A DNA stretch of 64,000 nucleotides from contig NC_063069.1 in the NCBI RefSeq assembly GCF_022605165.1, positions 3,224,001 to 3,288,000 on the forward strand, read 5' to 3'. Positions 1-11,370 of the stretch are shown in pieces. The notes below the pieces were generated by a model. That model made no database searches. It saw only the letters and a list, made by a program, of their open reading frames with translations, and was not told the DNA's origin. Numbering within the stretch: the stretch's first letter is position 1; every line of letters starts with the position of its first letter. The position numbers and the translations under genes were made by a program. The DNA comes from Purpureocillium takamizusanense (taxonomy: Eukaryota > Ascomycota > Sordariomycetes > Hypocreales > Ophiocordycipitaceae).

Positions 1-1476
1 CATTCGATCAATACCGGGGGGGGGGGGGTTCGAAACAAAACAGCCTCCTCAGCCACACAAACTCCCAACGCGCGCTTAATACTTGACTGGCTAGGGCTGC
101 ATGCAGCACGGCAAAGGAAATATACAGCGCCAGCTCTTCTCGAATACGAGCTTCCGTCCATTCATTCATCCATCCATCCAGCCCCTTGCCGACCGTCAGA
201 CGGCGAGCGAGATGATGCATCGGGCATCATCATCGCCCAGGGCGGGTCTGTTCCAACGTATCCTCCTCGTACAACTAGAACGGAACCCCCCCCCCCGGGT
301 CATCAATCTTCATCATCGTCACCACCCGCCGCCCATTGGATCCAGGAAAAGACGACGAGTGCAGTATGCAGCATGTAATAGCTTAGTATAGCCGCCGAAG
401 CGCCGCTGACGGGGGCCACCCCATGTGGTCCTTGGTTGGCCATGGAGCGAGCGCAACGTCGCACACACACGCGCATCGTGCAGCATTGCACTCGCTCTCA
501 CTCACTGACGCTGCTGCCCGCACGCGTTTTTGTTGTTGACCGGCCCGGCCACCGAGCGAGCGGTCGACCGGTCGGTCCCTCCTTGGGGTTGCTTGCGCAA
601 GGGGCGAGGCTGAGGCTCACCTCACCTTTCCATGTTGATTTACCACCTCCCTCACCACCACCCCCAGCCAGCGCCCCCAGCCACCCATCATGTTATTCAT
701 CCCAAACCCACTCACATCAATATACTACAGTACTCGCCCACCCCCCTGGCTCGGACGGACGGACGGGCGGGACGGGATGCGAACAACACACGCAAAGCCA
801 CTGATGACTGGCTGATACGGGCCATGGCCACCCGCTCTAGGCCCGTGGTCGGCGCGAGTGGCAACGGCTGATGGCAATCGAGTTACTAACTACTACTACG
901 CACACATTCATACTTTTCCTACCCAACGTTGCCCATTCTCCCCACGGGCTGGCTGTTAGCACCAACTTAGTACTGCTGGGTGTTCCGTGTGCCCGTGCCC
1001 GTGTCCGTGTCCAGGAATAGATGGGACCGGGGGAGGGAGGGACCCATTGGCGATCGGCAGCTTCCTCGTACATCTCCCGCCTGCCGAGGCGACAAACGCG
1101 GATGATAAATAGGGCGGCGAGGTCACGGACACCAGACCGAACCCTTACCCGCCCTCCTCCTCCTGCTGCCATCATCATCATCCCCCATCCGAGTACGGAG
1201 GACCCTGCCTCATCTATCGTCCGTCCATCTACCATATTAAGCCACTCGCTCCCACCTCAGCTCAGCTCCGCCGGGGCCTGCTATACCACAACGCCAACAG
1301 ACCAGTAGGGCTGCCCAATTGCGCGCAACTCGTCGGCGACATCATCATCACTTCTTCACCCAGCTGGCCCGCCGGAACCCAAGCCGAGAGTCGCCACTTT
1401 TGAGAACAGCACGTTGCAAGACATTTGCGACGAATTTTTTATTATATTTTTTCTTGAGTTAGAAAATAGCACCAAA
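1..1476. other. non-coding, GC-rich upstream region
   Basis: I see no supportable gene here. It contains a G homopolymer near the start (about 16-28), a C run near 290, and short low-complexity CA/CAC-rich stretches. Several ORFs up to about 130 codons occur on both strands, but they overlap one another, have no recognisable domain and end abruptly. The last few hundred bases probably hold the promoter and 5' leader of the NIS1-like gene that starts at 1477. Confidence 0.6.
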
Positions 1477-2130
1477 ATGTATCGCTCTCTCATCGCCGTC
1501 GCTGCAACCACCCTCCTCCTCCCCCTCGCCGCCCACGCGCGCATCACGGGCATCGCCGTCCCCGACACCATCAAGCCCGGCGACACCTTCGACGCCATCA
1601 TCCACAGCGAAAACTACATCCAGAGCGTCTTCGACGTCGCCATCGTCTTTGGATACGGCCCCGGCGACGGCTGGCCGGAGAGCCTGGGCGTCGTCGCAGA
1701 CTCCATCTGCCTCGGCAAGGGTGCGTGGCTTATTTATTACCTATGCCTTTCATCTCTGCCCCCCCCCCCCCCCCTCCTCCTCCCCTCTTTCTCACTCCTC
1801 ACTCACTCACTCACTCACCCACCCTGAAATCCCCAAACCTCACGTGGTTGGAGGAAATCATCTCTGCCCAGCACAATCACGTACCCATCTTTGACTGACT
1901 GACGACCTCGACTAATGTCATGTGCCTGTGCGCATATAGGCGACTCCAACCAGCTCCACGACTTCAAGAAAAAAGTCACCATCCCCGCCGACGCGCCCCG
2001 AGGCCACGCCACCATCAAGGCCAGCCTCACAAGCCTCTACGGCGCCGTCGCCTGGCCCCAGCTGACCCTCTACAACGTCAGCGTCACCCTCGGCGACCAC
2101 ACGAGCGACCAGTACGTCTCGAGTCGGTAG
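1477..2130 (+). CDS. NIS1: NIS1-like secreted effector, two exons
   Basis: Exons 1477-1720 and 1940-2130 give 144 residues; the 219-nt intron has a GTGCGT donor and an ATAG acceptor and carries a poly-C tract and ACTC repeats. The first about 20 residues are a signal peptide (MYRSL...AHA). The mature protein has the family blocks RITGIAVPDTIKPGD, ENYIQSVFDVAIVFGYGPGD, SLYGAVAWPQLTLYN and a C-terminal YVSSR. NIS1 proteins are small secreted effectors of plant-associated ascomycetes, first described as necrosis-inducing; known members interfere with plant immune receptor kinases. Length is close to the usual family size. The start is the only Met that opens on a signal peptide; the upstream in-frame extension looks like leader sequence. 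Family assignment is by recognition of conserved blocks. The role in this organism is inferred. Confidence 0.85.
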
Positions 2131-2486
2131 TGGCAGGAGGAGTGTTTGCCCAGTAGGTGCTACGTCAGGGATAGGGAGGATAGGGAGGAAAACCCACACA
2201 TCATATGTGCGCAAAAGGGCAGGCAGGCAGGCATGGCTATAGCGGCGGGCGGGCGTTCTACTCGACACAAAAGCAGTCTATTTCTATCAATTAGGTATAC
2301 AGTACCAAGTAAGTAATGCACATGCGCATACTGTATGCAAACGGGCAATGCTACAGTAGGGGGTATCTCGCCGCAAAAGTCATCTCTGCCAACCGTCGCG
2401 CAACTCGCCCTCCCTCGTCCACCATTCCACCATCCATGTCCCGCGTTGCACGGCAGTGCGTCCTCCGTCAAACCCCCTACCTATCC

Positions 2487-4781
2487 TCACTTTCCCTTGG
2501 GCTTCCTCACCATCACCCCGTTGGCGCTCCCCCACATGCTGTCCGTCACCCTCTGCGGTATCTTTCTTCCCCGCAGTCGCTGGTCGATGAGCCACATGCC
2601 CACCACAAACTCCTGCTTGCTGAGCATGCCGCGCCGCTCCCGGTCCACCACGCCCCAAACCTCGGCCAGCTCATCCTCGGGCAGCCTCGACCGCCTCCAG
2701 ATGTCGCGGACCACCACGTTGGCCACGTACTGCGACAAGTCTTGCTCCGTCCCGCTGGCTCCGCTCTGCCTGGGGCTGTCCTTGTCAAGCAGCATGCCGC
2801 GGTTCGACGCCCAAACCGCCTCGTATCGCTTGCGCTCGCGGAGCGTCATCTCCTCGCGCCATCGCTTCCGCGAGCCCTCGTGGTGCTTGTGCTTGCCGCG
2901 CTGCAGCTTGTGCCGGTGACCCTTTGGCTGGTTGCGCTCCGAGTCCTCGTCATGCTGGTTCGTCGGCTGCCGCAACGTCTGAAGCAGACGCGGCGACCTC
3001 TGCCGCTTCGGTAGGCTCGGTGGAGGCATCGACGAGCCCGTGCTGTGTGGCGTCAGGCGCGCGGACGCCAGGGAGCCGGCCATGATGGCACTGGTGAGGG
3101 AGTCCAGCTGAAGGTTGCTTGGCGAAGAACCGGTGACATGGCGCCGAGGCATGTCCATGGCCGGCGAGGAGGGCGCACTAGCCACCGACAGCCGACGCAT
3201 GGGCTGCGACGGAGGTGTCAAACGCCCCTTCATCGCGAGCCCTAGTGACCCTTGAGACCCACGCGGTGACGGAGACCCTCGAATGTCAGTCCTCGGGTGC
3301 ACTCTCGGCGCGTGGGAGCTGGCACGCCGCCTAACGTCGCTCGATGGCTCCGGGGCGGCGAGTCTCTGACTGCCGCGCGGTTTCGGCGGGGTGGGCGGCC
3401 GCGGGCTGACCTGGGCCATTGGGCTGCGCTTCTGCGGATCCGGAGAAGGCGAGAGGGACGATAAAACCCGCGGAGTTGCCCGAGGTCCCTGAGGCGACAG
3501 GACGACGGTTGGTGTCAAGCTGGGCTTGACATGTCTGACGGGCGTCGGCGACAGCACCTCGGGAGTAGAGCGAACAACAGACGGCTCCGTTGGGGGGCGG
3601 ATCCTCGGCAGCTTGACCGGCAGGTTCGCCGGCTTGGCGACCGGGTCTGGTCTGGGCCGCATAGGGGGCTCGACGGCAGCTGCCGGGCTTGGTTGTCGCT
3701 CCTGAGGCTTCGGCTTCGGCTTTGGTATAGGCCCCCTGGCGTTAACCGGCTGACTCTCGGCCCGCTGCTCCTTCGGTCGCGACACGACAGGTGACACAGC
3801 AGTCGCCTTATGCGCGGTGATGGGCGGCGGAGGAGTGGGCGGGCGCCTCGGGGTCGCCTCATCGCTCTTACTCGGCTTGACGGTGGTCGCCAACGGAGGG
3901 GTCGGAGGGTGTGGGCTCGGGAGCGTTCGCGGCGGTGCAGCCATATATCTTCCCACGGCCAGCCGTTGGGCCTCCTCTGCGCTCCCGACAACGACGCTCC
4001 CCGGCGAAGACGCCCCCTTGGTCGAGTCACTTCTGCTCCGCTCGAACATGTTTATCAGCGAGCCCGTCGGCGCAATGGACCCCGAGTCGACAGGTGCGTC
4101 GCTGCTGCCGCTTAGGGTGCTTGCAGCGCCGGCGCTGGCCTTGCGGCGCAGGGCAGGGACCGCCATCTTGGGTCCGGGGCTCACGCTGCGGCTCGCGGCC
4201 AGCGTCGCCGCAATGAAGCTCGGGCTCTTAGGATCGATAGCTCTACCGTCGCCAGGACCCTGGAAGTGAAGCTGCGGCGGCGGCTGGGGATGATGCTGCT
4301 GGTAAAGCAGATGGTTCTGCGCCTGGACAGCAGCGGATAGCGGCGCCGACGACGATGGCGGTGACGGCGAGGCGGGAGCCCCAAGCTGGTGTATACGCGC
4401 CGCCACCAGCCCTTGAGGCGGTAGGTGAGCCACCGGCGGCGGAGCCTCTATCTCTGCCGACGAGCTGCCTCCCGTACCGTGTGGACGAGGGGCGCTGCCG
4501 GGCCGAGGGGGGGATCTCGAGCGTGGCGCCGCGGCCGAGGCCAAGGCCGAAGCCGAAGAAGCTGCCGCCCCCGTGGCAGCCGAGAGCGCGGCGGCGGTGC
4601 CGGCATGGCTCCTCCTATCGCGCGGCAGGGACGGCGGCGACGCGGCGGCGGGTCTTGTCTTTCGGAAGGCGAGTGAGGCGCCGCGGAGGGCGGCGGTGGC
4701 GGCGGACAAGGTCGCGCTGTCGGGGGACGCGGGCGACGAGGGCGGTGCTGCTGCTGCTGCTGCTGCGCCCGCGGGATTCAT
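2487..4781 (-). CDS. IRS4: Irs4/Tax4-family EH-domain protein
   Basis: A single exon of 764 residues, starting at the Met at 4781 (MNPAGAAAA). An in-frame extension to 5006 exists but is Leu/Pro-rich and looks untranslated. Residues 1 to about 640 are low complexity, rich in Ala, Pro, Ser and Arg, as expected for a disordered scaffold. The last about 120 residues form an EH (Eps15-homology, EF-hand-like) domain, with RKRYEAVWASNRG, VVRDIWRRSRLPEDELAEVW and the calcium-loop-like VDRERRGMLSKQEFVVGMWLI. In yeast, Irs4 and Tax4 regulate phosphatidylinositol 4,5-bisphosphate levels through the phosphatase Inp51 and affect rDNA silencing, autophagy and cell-wall integrity. A C-terminal EH domain behind a long disordered region is the normal architecture. 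Function beyond the family is inferred. Confidence 0.85.
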   Translation of the reverse strand: MNPAGAAAAAAAPPSSPASPDSATLSAATAALRGASLAFRKTRPAAASPPSLPRDRRSHAGTAAALSAATGAAASSASALASAAAPRSRSPPRPGSAPRPHGTGGSSSAEIEAPPPVAHLPPQGLVAARIHQLGAPASPSPPSSSAPLSAAVQAQNHLLYQQHHPQPPPQLHFQGPGDGRAIDPKSPSFIAATLAASRSVSPGPKMAVPALRRKASAGAASTLSGSSDAPVDSGSIAPTGSLINMFERSRSDSTKGASSPGSVVVGSAEEAQRLAVGRYMAAPPRTLPSPHPPTPPLATTVKPSKSDEATPRRPPTPPPPITAHKATAVSPVVSRPKEQRAESQPVNARGPIPKPKPKPQERQPSPAAAVEPPMRPRPDPVAKPANLPVKLPRIRPPTEPSVVRSTPEVLSPTPVRHVKPSLTPTVVLSPQGPRATPRVLSSLSPSPDPQKRSPMAQVSPRPPTPPKPRGSQRLAAPEPSSDVRRRASSHAPRVHPRTDIRGSPSPRGSQGSLGLAMKGRLTPPSQPMRRLSVASAPSSPAMDMPRRHVTGSSPSNLQLDSLTSAIMAGSLASARLTPHSTGSSMPPPSLPKRQRSPRLLQTLRQPTNQHDEDSERNQPKGHRHKLQRGKHKHHEGSRKRWREEMTLRERKRYEAVWASNRGMLLDKDSPRQSGASGTEQDLSQYVANVVVRDIWRRSRLPEDELAEVWGVVDRERRGMLSKQEFVVGMWLIDQRLRGRKIPQRVTDSMWGSANGVMVRKPKGK

Positions 4782-6220
4782 CGCCGGGAAGACGGGAGCC
4801 GTGGCGGCGACATGGGGGCAAGGGCGAGGGACGGCCGGACGCGTCGGATGGAAGCTCAAAGGCTCGTTGGACGGGTCGGCGAAGTCGAAGAGAGGGGGGA
4901 GTGGGGGGGAGAGGAGGGGAAACTGGAGGAGCAAAAGAGTCTCAGTAGTAGCAGCAGCAGTACGAAGGCATAATAAAGGGTGGTCTTCAGTGCCGCCTGT
5001 GGTCACGGGTGGGTGAGCTGACGAGTGAGCCTGGCAGGAGCTCCAGCTGTTCGCTGCTTCCCGTCCATCCCGTTGGCGCGGGGCCCGGATGGGACCCTTC
5101 TTTCACCCGGGCTAGGCCCCCCCTTCCTTCCTTTCCCCTTCCAGGTCCCCCTTAGTATCAACAGCGTGCGGCACGCTAACGCCCCATTCGCTGCCTGTCT
5201 GAGCTGTCATTCATTCTCAGCTGGCGCCGCGCCACAGCCTACGAAGTACTAAGATACGCACAGTACAATCAGCACCTAGGTATAGGTAATTGCTGTACCG
5301 CGCCCCAGGTACGCTGCTCGCTGGACCCTAACCGACTTCCAGCTGGCCGGAACGCGGAGCAAGATAACTAGGTACGTAATGAAAAGACCCATCGCGTACA
5401 TATTGGTCCTTCTACTGTGAACGATGTAGGGCCAATTCCCTATAATAGCACGCTCTATTAGCCTGAAGCTCAAGTACCAGCACGCACTGTAAAGTACGAA
5501 GCGCCAGTGCCCACCGTGGGCCGTTAGTGATGTAACGGCTTGTTGAGCTCCTCGTATCGATCGTGAGCCGCTCCAGCGTCCCGCTCTTGGCACTTGCAGG
5601 CATTTCGCCGCACGAAGAGAGCTGTCCCTCCCACCGACCCTCGCATGGCACACTCACATACATATACTGTACACCAGTAGACATAAGCACAAGCCAACCT
5701 TGTCAATTGCAACACGGCGGGTGTGCAGGCAAGTCACGCCTCAGCTGTCCTAGACAAGCAAACAACACTAACAACAAAACGCCGGGCCGCCATCTCCCGT
5801 CGCGCAACGCCGCTCTGCAGCCTCGCCCCATTATCGCGCCGTTCCGGCAATGAGGCCAAACTGGCAATGGACGAAGACACCCCTTTCCAATCCTCAATCG
5901 CCGGTCAGGCCCTTCCAAAAACACGCGCCAACACCCTGCCGAATCAAGTTCCCGTAAATACATCAAATACACACAAGAAGTCAAGTAGGGACAGGCCCCA
6001 CATCCTCGGGACAGACGAGTCTGTCAGAGCTAAGGGTAGACAACAAAGCATGCAGCAGCAAGTTCATTGCAATCGCCATGGGCCGTGGAGATTGTGTCGC
6101 TCCGGACCCTGACTGCTACGGAGATGTCCGGCATCGTCGTGAACTTCGTATGAACGCACTTGGCCGTGACCGCAGCCCAGGTGGAAGCGCCCTGTTCTTC
6201 GCCGCTGTCAGGGTGCCTCC
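4782..6220. other. intergenic region between IRS4 and ASE1
   Basis: It covers the upstream region of the Irs4-type gene and the 3' side of the ASE1 gene. Many overlapping ORFs occur between 4355 and 5016 on the opposite strand, but they mirror the Ala/Pro/Arg-rich coding strand of the Irs4-type gene. Between 5020 and 6220 no ORF has a recognisable domain or plausible exon structure. I see no gene in it. Confidence 0.6.
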
Positions 6221-8589
6221 TCAGAATGCATCGTCATCGGTCCATTCGCTGCCCGAGATCACGCGGTTGCCCTCGTGGTCAATCATCACCGGTCCATTGT
6301 AGCCCGCCGGCGGAGGGACGCCGCGCAGCCGCTTGGATTGGCTGTTGGGCCTAGGGCATTGTTCCGGCTCATACCTCTTACCCCGAGCCGCCCTGACCTT
6401 GGCGTAGTATTCTTCTGACACGTCCGGTTCCGGCTCGCTGTTGTCATCGTACGTCTCCCAATTCTCCGAGTTCGACACGGCCGTCGACGTATTGGATATT
6501 TGCCGCGGCGGCGGCGGAGCTTGCGGGTACCCTCGTACTGTCCCGTACTCGTACCGGTCCCGGTCATCATACCGGTCATCATATGGTTGATCGTCGTAGT
6601 AGCTGGTCGCCGTGCGTCCAGACAGCGTCGAGTTGGACCGCGTCACCATTGCCGCCTGCGGCCTGTCGTCGTACACATCCTCTGGCTCCATGGGGCGGAC
6701 GATGCTTCCGAGGCCGGCCGACTTGTAGGGGTTCATTGGCGTCTCCAACTCGGGAACGGACTTGAGATCCCTCATTTTGGGCGGCGGGGCACGAATCGGA
6801 GCGCCGTTTCGCAGCGTCTCGGCTCTTGACTCTGGCCTGTTACGCTCTGGCGAGTTGCTTCCGTGCTTCAAATTGGACAGCGGCGCACGAGCGGGGATTC
6901 GGGACGGGCTTCCTTTGGTATTGCCTGCTGCGGGCTTCTTCGTCGTCCGTTCGCCCGCAGTTGGTGTCTTGGTCATGGTTCGTGGGGGAATGGACTTGAC
7001 GCTGTTGGCCCTGGTCAGGCCGCCCGACTTGGGGGCCTTTGCCGTTGACGGTGGTGGCCCGGCGGGCGTCTTGGAACGTGCCGACGGCGCGGCCTTCTTG
7101 GTCTCCTCGACCTCCAACTCGTCGAGGTAGCGCTCACCGAACACGAGAAACGGTCGGCCGTATTCGTCCTCCCACTTTTCCAGTGTCTTGCGCACCTCGA
7201 CTGTTACCTTGGGCAGCTCCTTTGCTATCCTCTTGCGCATCTTTTCCTCGCGGAGAAGCTTGCCGGGGTCTCTCTTCTCGCCCTTCTGACCGCGCATCAT
7301 GAGTCGCGAGGCATCTTGACTGGAGGCTGCCAACTCGTCACGGTCCTTGATGAGCTGCTTGTGTTTGTCAATGAGAGCCAGCGTTGGAGCTCGCTGCTCC
7401 TTGAGCGACTCAAGTCTTGCGACCTCTCGTTCATGTGCCTCTAGCAGGGCGTCGCTGTAGACATCAGAGAAGGCCGGAGTGAAATCGAGCATTTCGTCCT
7501 CGGAAAAATACAGCGCATCCCAGAGATCCTGGAGCTTGACGCGCGCGTCCTCGACGAACAGGTGCAGGTTCTGCCGCTTCAACTCGTTCAGCCGCGCGAG
7601 CTCATCCTCGAATTCATTGATCTGTCGCACACCACAGCCCCGGTTCTGGTTGAGAAAAATTTTGGTCTCGCCCTCGTCAACACCCAGTTTCACCCAGAGA
7701 GATTCGACAGCTGCCTTCAAGTCGCGCAACTTGCGCTCGCGGTTCTTTTTCTCGTCGGCGAGTCGATCACGTTTCGACTGGAGCCGACCAATGTCTTCTT
7801 CGTGGAGACCAAGCTGCTCGGGGGTATCCCGGTAGTTCTTGACAATGGCGCCGTCTTGCTGCGCCTGCGGGATGCCCAGCTCGGCCCAGAGCTGGATGAT
7901 GTGGTTGGACAGGGTCTGAACCGTGGCAATTCGGCGCGTGTATTCCTCATAGACTCGTGTGAACTCGGCATCGAGGCGGTCGACGTAGGATGGGGACAGG
8001 TCAAAGGTAGGAGGTATGGACTGGTTTGGTTCGCAAGGCGGGAGGGCGACCTGAACAAACGTAGGTTCGAGGTGAGAAGAATAGGACTCGAGAGCGTCGA
8101 CGAGTTCTGCAAGTGTCAGCAATTAGAGCGACTCGCTATGTGACGAAAACACTCACTTTTGACCTGTTCGAAACGCTCCTTATGGAGACGGCTGATCTGT
8201 ATGTGCTTCTCCTTGAGCACTTGGAGGCACCTCGTCAGAGGGTATGTGATTTTGAACTCGTCGTTCTCATCAAACGATCGTCGTGATGGTTTTGAGTCGT
8301 CTAGAGAGGCCTCCATCTGCCGTATCGTGGTGATGATCTTCTTGGCCTCGTCAACCATCTCCTTCTTCTCCGCCGTTACGAGGCGAACTTGGTTGTTGAG
8401 AGCTTCCGAAAGAGCCTCAAAAAGCTGTCGAGTTGTCAGCATGGCGCGTCCCCCGTTCTCAGGAGCGCAACTCACCTCTTGCTCCCGGGACTCGCGCTCA
8501 TGATTGGGCACGCCAATCTCGTCAAACAGGCCATGCAGCTGATTGATGCTGCTGTGGACCTGCTGGGACAGGTAGCTCGAGTTATCCAT
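6221..8589 (-). CDS. ASE1: Ase1/MAP65/PRC1 spindle midzone protein
   Basis: Three exons on the minus strand (8589-8476, 8424-8157, 8106-6221) give 755 residues. The introns are 51 and 50 nt with GTGAGT donors, CTGAC branch sites and CAG acceptors. Residues 1 to about 460 are helical and coiled-coil rich, with the MAP65/Ase1 pattern (LFDEIGVP, LWAELGIPQ, LWVKLGVDEGE, LWDALYFSEDE) and the microtubule-binding segment KWEDEYGRPFLVFGERYLDELE. The remainder is a basic Ser/Pro-rich disordered tail ending near WTDDDAF. Ase1 homodimers cross-link antiparallel microtubules at the anaphase spindle midzone and are controlled by Cdk phosphorylation. The 51-nt first intron is a multiple of three and has no stop, so retention would add 17 residues. 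Confidence 0.92.
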
Positions 8590-9500
8590 TGTGATCGTGT
8601 CCGCGCGAAGGCGGAGGTGGAACGTGAAAGTGCAAGCCGGAAAGAAGGGTCGTGTCTGCTTGACCCAGTCCGGCCTGGTTTGTTTGCTGGTATGTACAGT
8701 GGATGACGGATGGCTCTTGGCCCGGTGTTGATCGTGGAGTATGGTGAACGCGCGGGGCTCGTCGCTTATGCTTGTTTACATGTGCATCGCTGGTCGTGTC
8801 ATCGAGGTCCGGGGCGCGCGTCGCCGTCGCAAGCCATCCAAGGCCAAGATAAATGCACGGTTACGGCAGTCGTCTTGCTGCAGCTCGGCGAGGCGGTGGA
8901 GGGAGGAAGAAGAAGATGGGGTGAGACAACAATCAAGGCGATCTGAAAATGTTGAGCCGATGTAGGGAAGGAACAGCCTCACATCCGGGGGGGAGGGCAG
9001 GTGCTCCACTGTTTTCCGCCCGTGGAAGTGTTGTCCAGGCAACCCCTAGGCCCACCAATGATGGCGCTGTCTTTGTTTGGCGGGGCGGGCCACCAGCGGC
9101 CGTTTCACGTTGCGCCCATCGTGCGCTTGGCGATTTGACGATACAGTACTGCATGCACATGCAGACGAAATTCGCATGCAGCGACGCTGGCTCGCATGGC
9201 CCACTGCATCACCGATGCGACAAAATCCCGCGTGCGCAAGGCAGAGAATCTAGGGCGCGTAGCTCGCGTATGAGATAGCGAGCGGCTGGTCCTCACGCAA
9301 ACGAACATGCCTCACCAGCCTCTCGACGCGACTGCCTCGCTTGATTGTGGCTTGATTGGCGCAAGTGCACTTTTACTTTGTGGCGGCGGTGTTTTGTATT
9401 GTTGCTCTCTTCGATGTGTCTTGGTATCTATCGAAGGATAAGACGGACTCAGACGCGCAGCCTGAGGTCTGACACATGCTGCCGCGTCACCCAAATCATC
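8590..9500. other. intergenic region 5' of ASE1
   Basis: This is the presumed ASE1 promoter on the left and the 3' flank of the cysteine-rich secreted gene on the right. ORFs here are short, mutually overlapping and unrecognisable. I see no gene, RNA or repeat that I can support. Confidence 0.55.
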
Positions 9501-10017
9501 TCACTTTCTTGTCGACGTGGACGTTGGACAAGCCGCTGTCGTCGTAAACGGGAACCCAGTCATGCAGGACCAGCATGGCGCCGTCGGGCAGAACGTGTGG
9601 GTCTTGGTGACGACGCTTTTGGCCGTGGTGCAACCGCAGGGTAGAGTGACGAGTCCTGCATCAACACGCATGAGAACCATGGAGACACGGATAGTAGTTG
9701 ATTATGATCGTTGGCTACTCACGATCTTCAATGCACCATTCCGTCGAGCACTGCACGGTGCAGCCATCCGACGGCTTTAGGTGTTGGTTGACCGTCACGG
9801 TCGGAACACAGGCTCGGGGATCACATTTGCTGGTCCTCGTCGCTGGTCCACTTAGTTCCTCGGTCCTTACAACGCTGTGAAAGGAGCTCACTTGACTTGG
9901 TGGCAGAAGTTAGTGACGCCCTATGGCAGTGAGCAAAGTCAGCCGGTATTCGTAAACATAGCTTTAGACGGCAACGTACACTGCGACGACAAGATAGACA
10001 ATCGATGGAGCCTTCAT
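9501..10017 (-). CDS. small cysteine-rich secreted protein, three exons
   Basis: No long ORF marks this gene; I resolved it from splice sites. Exons are 10017-9980, 9874-9723 and 9655-9501 (38, 152 and 155 nt), giving 114 residues. Intron 1 (105 nt) runs GTACGT..ACTAAC..CAG; intron 2 (67 nt) runs GTGAGT..GCAG. The product opens with a hydrophobic signal (MKAPSIVYLVVAVVV), followed by about 11 cysteines in motifs such as KCDPRAC, DGCTVQC, EWC, LPCGC, TFCPTAPCWSC and AACPT. This Cys-rich pattern with CGC and CPT blocks resembles conserved small secreted proteins of ascomycetes, but I cannot name a family or function. The frame stays open across all three exons and no alternative reading keeps the cysteines, which supports the model. 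It could be an effector-like or cell-wall protein. A TATA-like element lies about 155 bp upstream on this strand. Confidence 0.72.
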
Positions 10018-10870
10018 GGTGATATTGATAATCCCTTATCTTCTAGTCAAGTCGTTGACCGCTTGATAAAACAACGCAGGGTTCTTGGCTTCTCTTCGCC
10101 TTCATACCATTCTCGGGATGAACATAAGCTTAAATAAAAGCAGCTTCTAACAACATGCTTACGGACCCTCGGTATAAATACCGGCCGGCTCTTCCGGGTC
10201 ACGACCATCCCCGCACCCCGAGATCCCGTTTGGGATGAATATTGGATTAGGTTACGACTTCAACCTCGTATTGCGGCACCTCACTAGGGTAGCTGAGTGG
10301 ATCATGTTGCACGAGCGTGCGGCTGGCGTGCAGGAGGCATTAGCGTCCAGCAAGGCGACCCCAGCAAGGCGAGAGACGTCTTTGACACGAGCCAACGGCC
10401 AGTAGACGAAAACCATTTGCGTCCTGTGAGTGTACCGCTGCTCCTAATGAAGTAGACCAAAGCTACGCTACGAAGAGCCTTTTTCACCCCTTGCGGAGTC
10501 CGGGAACGAAAAGACCTGGAGATATACGCTATAGATACGCAGTAGACTATAAACTACCCTCACTATAAATGCGACTATCCAAAAGCGACTTGTATCCCGA
10601 CTCGAACCGAGCTCGACCAAGGCTTTTAGGATAATGTGATTCAGAAAATTAGTCTACTATCTTGGCGGCAAGAAGTGCCGGAGTGTGAGTGACCTCGGGA
10701 GGAAGCACGCTTCTGTTTGCATACAGAAGGATGGACGGTACCTATCCGCCCGAGGACACTCGCGATGAAGATTCACTATACACCACGTGTATACATATAC
10801 GACCACGACAGGCCATATGCTTGCGATGATTACAGCGCCACCTTTATAATCAACCTAGATTTGATACATC

Positions 10871-11018
10871 ATAGGCATGGTAGGGTTGATAGGCATGGTA
10901 GGCATGGCAGGCATCGGAGGCATCGGAGGCATCGGAGGCATCACAGGCATCACAGGCATCGCGGGCATCGGAGGCATCGGAGGCATCGGAGGCATCACAG
11001 GCATCACAGACATCGTAG
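10871..11018 (+). repeat. 9-bp minisatellite, unit GGCATCGGA and variants
   Basis: About 16 head-to-tail copies of a 9-bp unit (GGCATCGGA, GGCATCACA, GGCATGGTA). The period is a multiple of three, so both strands read as artificial tripeptide repeats (GIG/GIT on plus, DAS/DAC on minus). No signal peptide, start context or conserved flank supports a real protein. The same unit recurs in the opposite orientation at 18316-18456. Confidence 0.9.
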
Positions 11019-11370
11019 GTCTTGTGCTGGCATGTCATAGAACCTGGTCCCACTTCCAATGTCAACCACCGACTGGAGCAGACCGAGCACATCGAAGCAC
11101 TTTCATTACATGTCCTTCGGAGATTCACCTCGTAGAGCGTATCTAAGAATGCGGTTTAGTCGGCTTCGAAGACCGCCTCAATGCAACGAATTTCCATACT
11201 GGAATTCTTGAAAAAGCGACATGGGAAGAGTCGTCGTCGATGGTCAGCTTGGTGGTGGGTGAGCATGAAAGTGCAGGACTGTCATTCATTAGGAACATGA
11301 ACACACCAACTCATTACATTCGCATTAGACACAAAATAAGCGCCCCGCCGTTGCGCTTTGCATATCTAAG

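Noticed and set aside
4355..5016. Several plus-strand ORFs up to 197 codons
   Set aside because: Antisense shadows of the Ala/Pro-rich N-terminal region of the Irs4-type gene.
9871..9920. Alternative extra exon with a 28-nt intron in the cysteine-rich gene
   Set aside because: 28 nt is too short for an intron; a single 105-nt intron keeps the frame without it.
10877..11146. ORF with GIGGIGGITGIT repeats
   Set aside because: Produced by a 9-bp minisatellite; no signal, no conserved flank.
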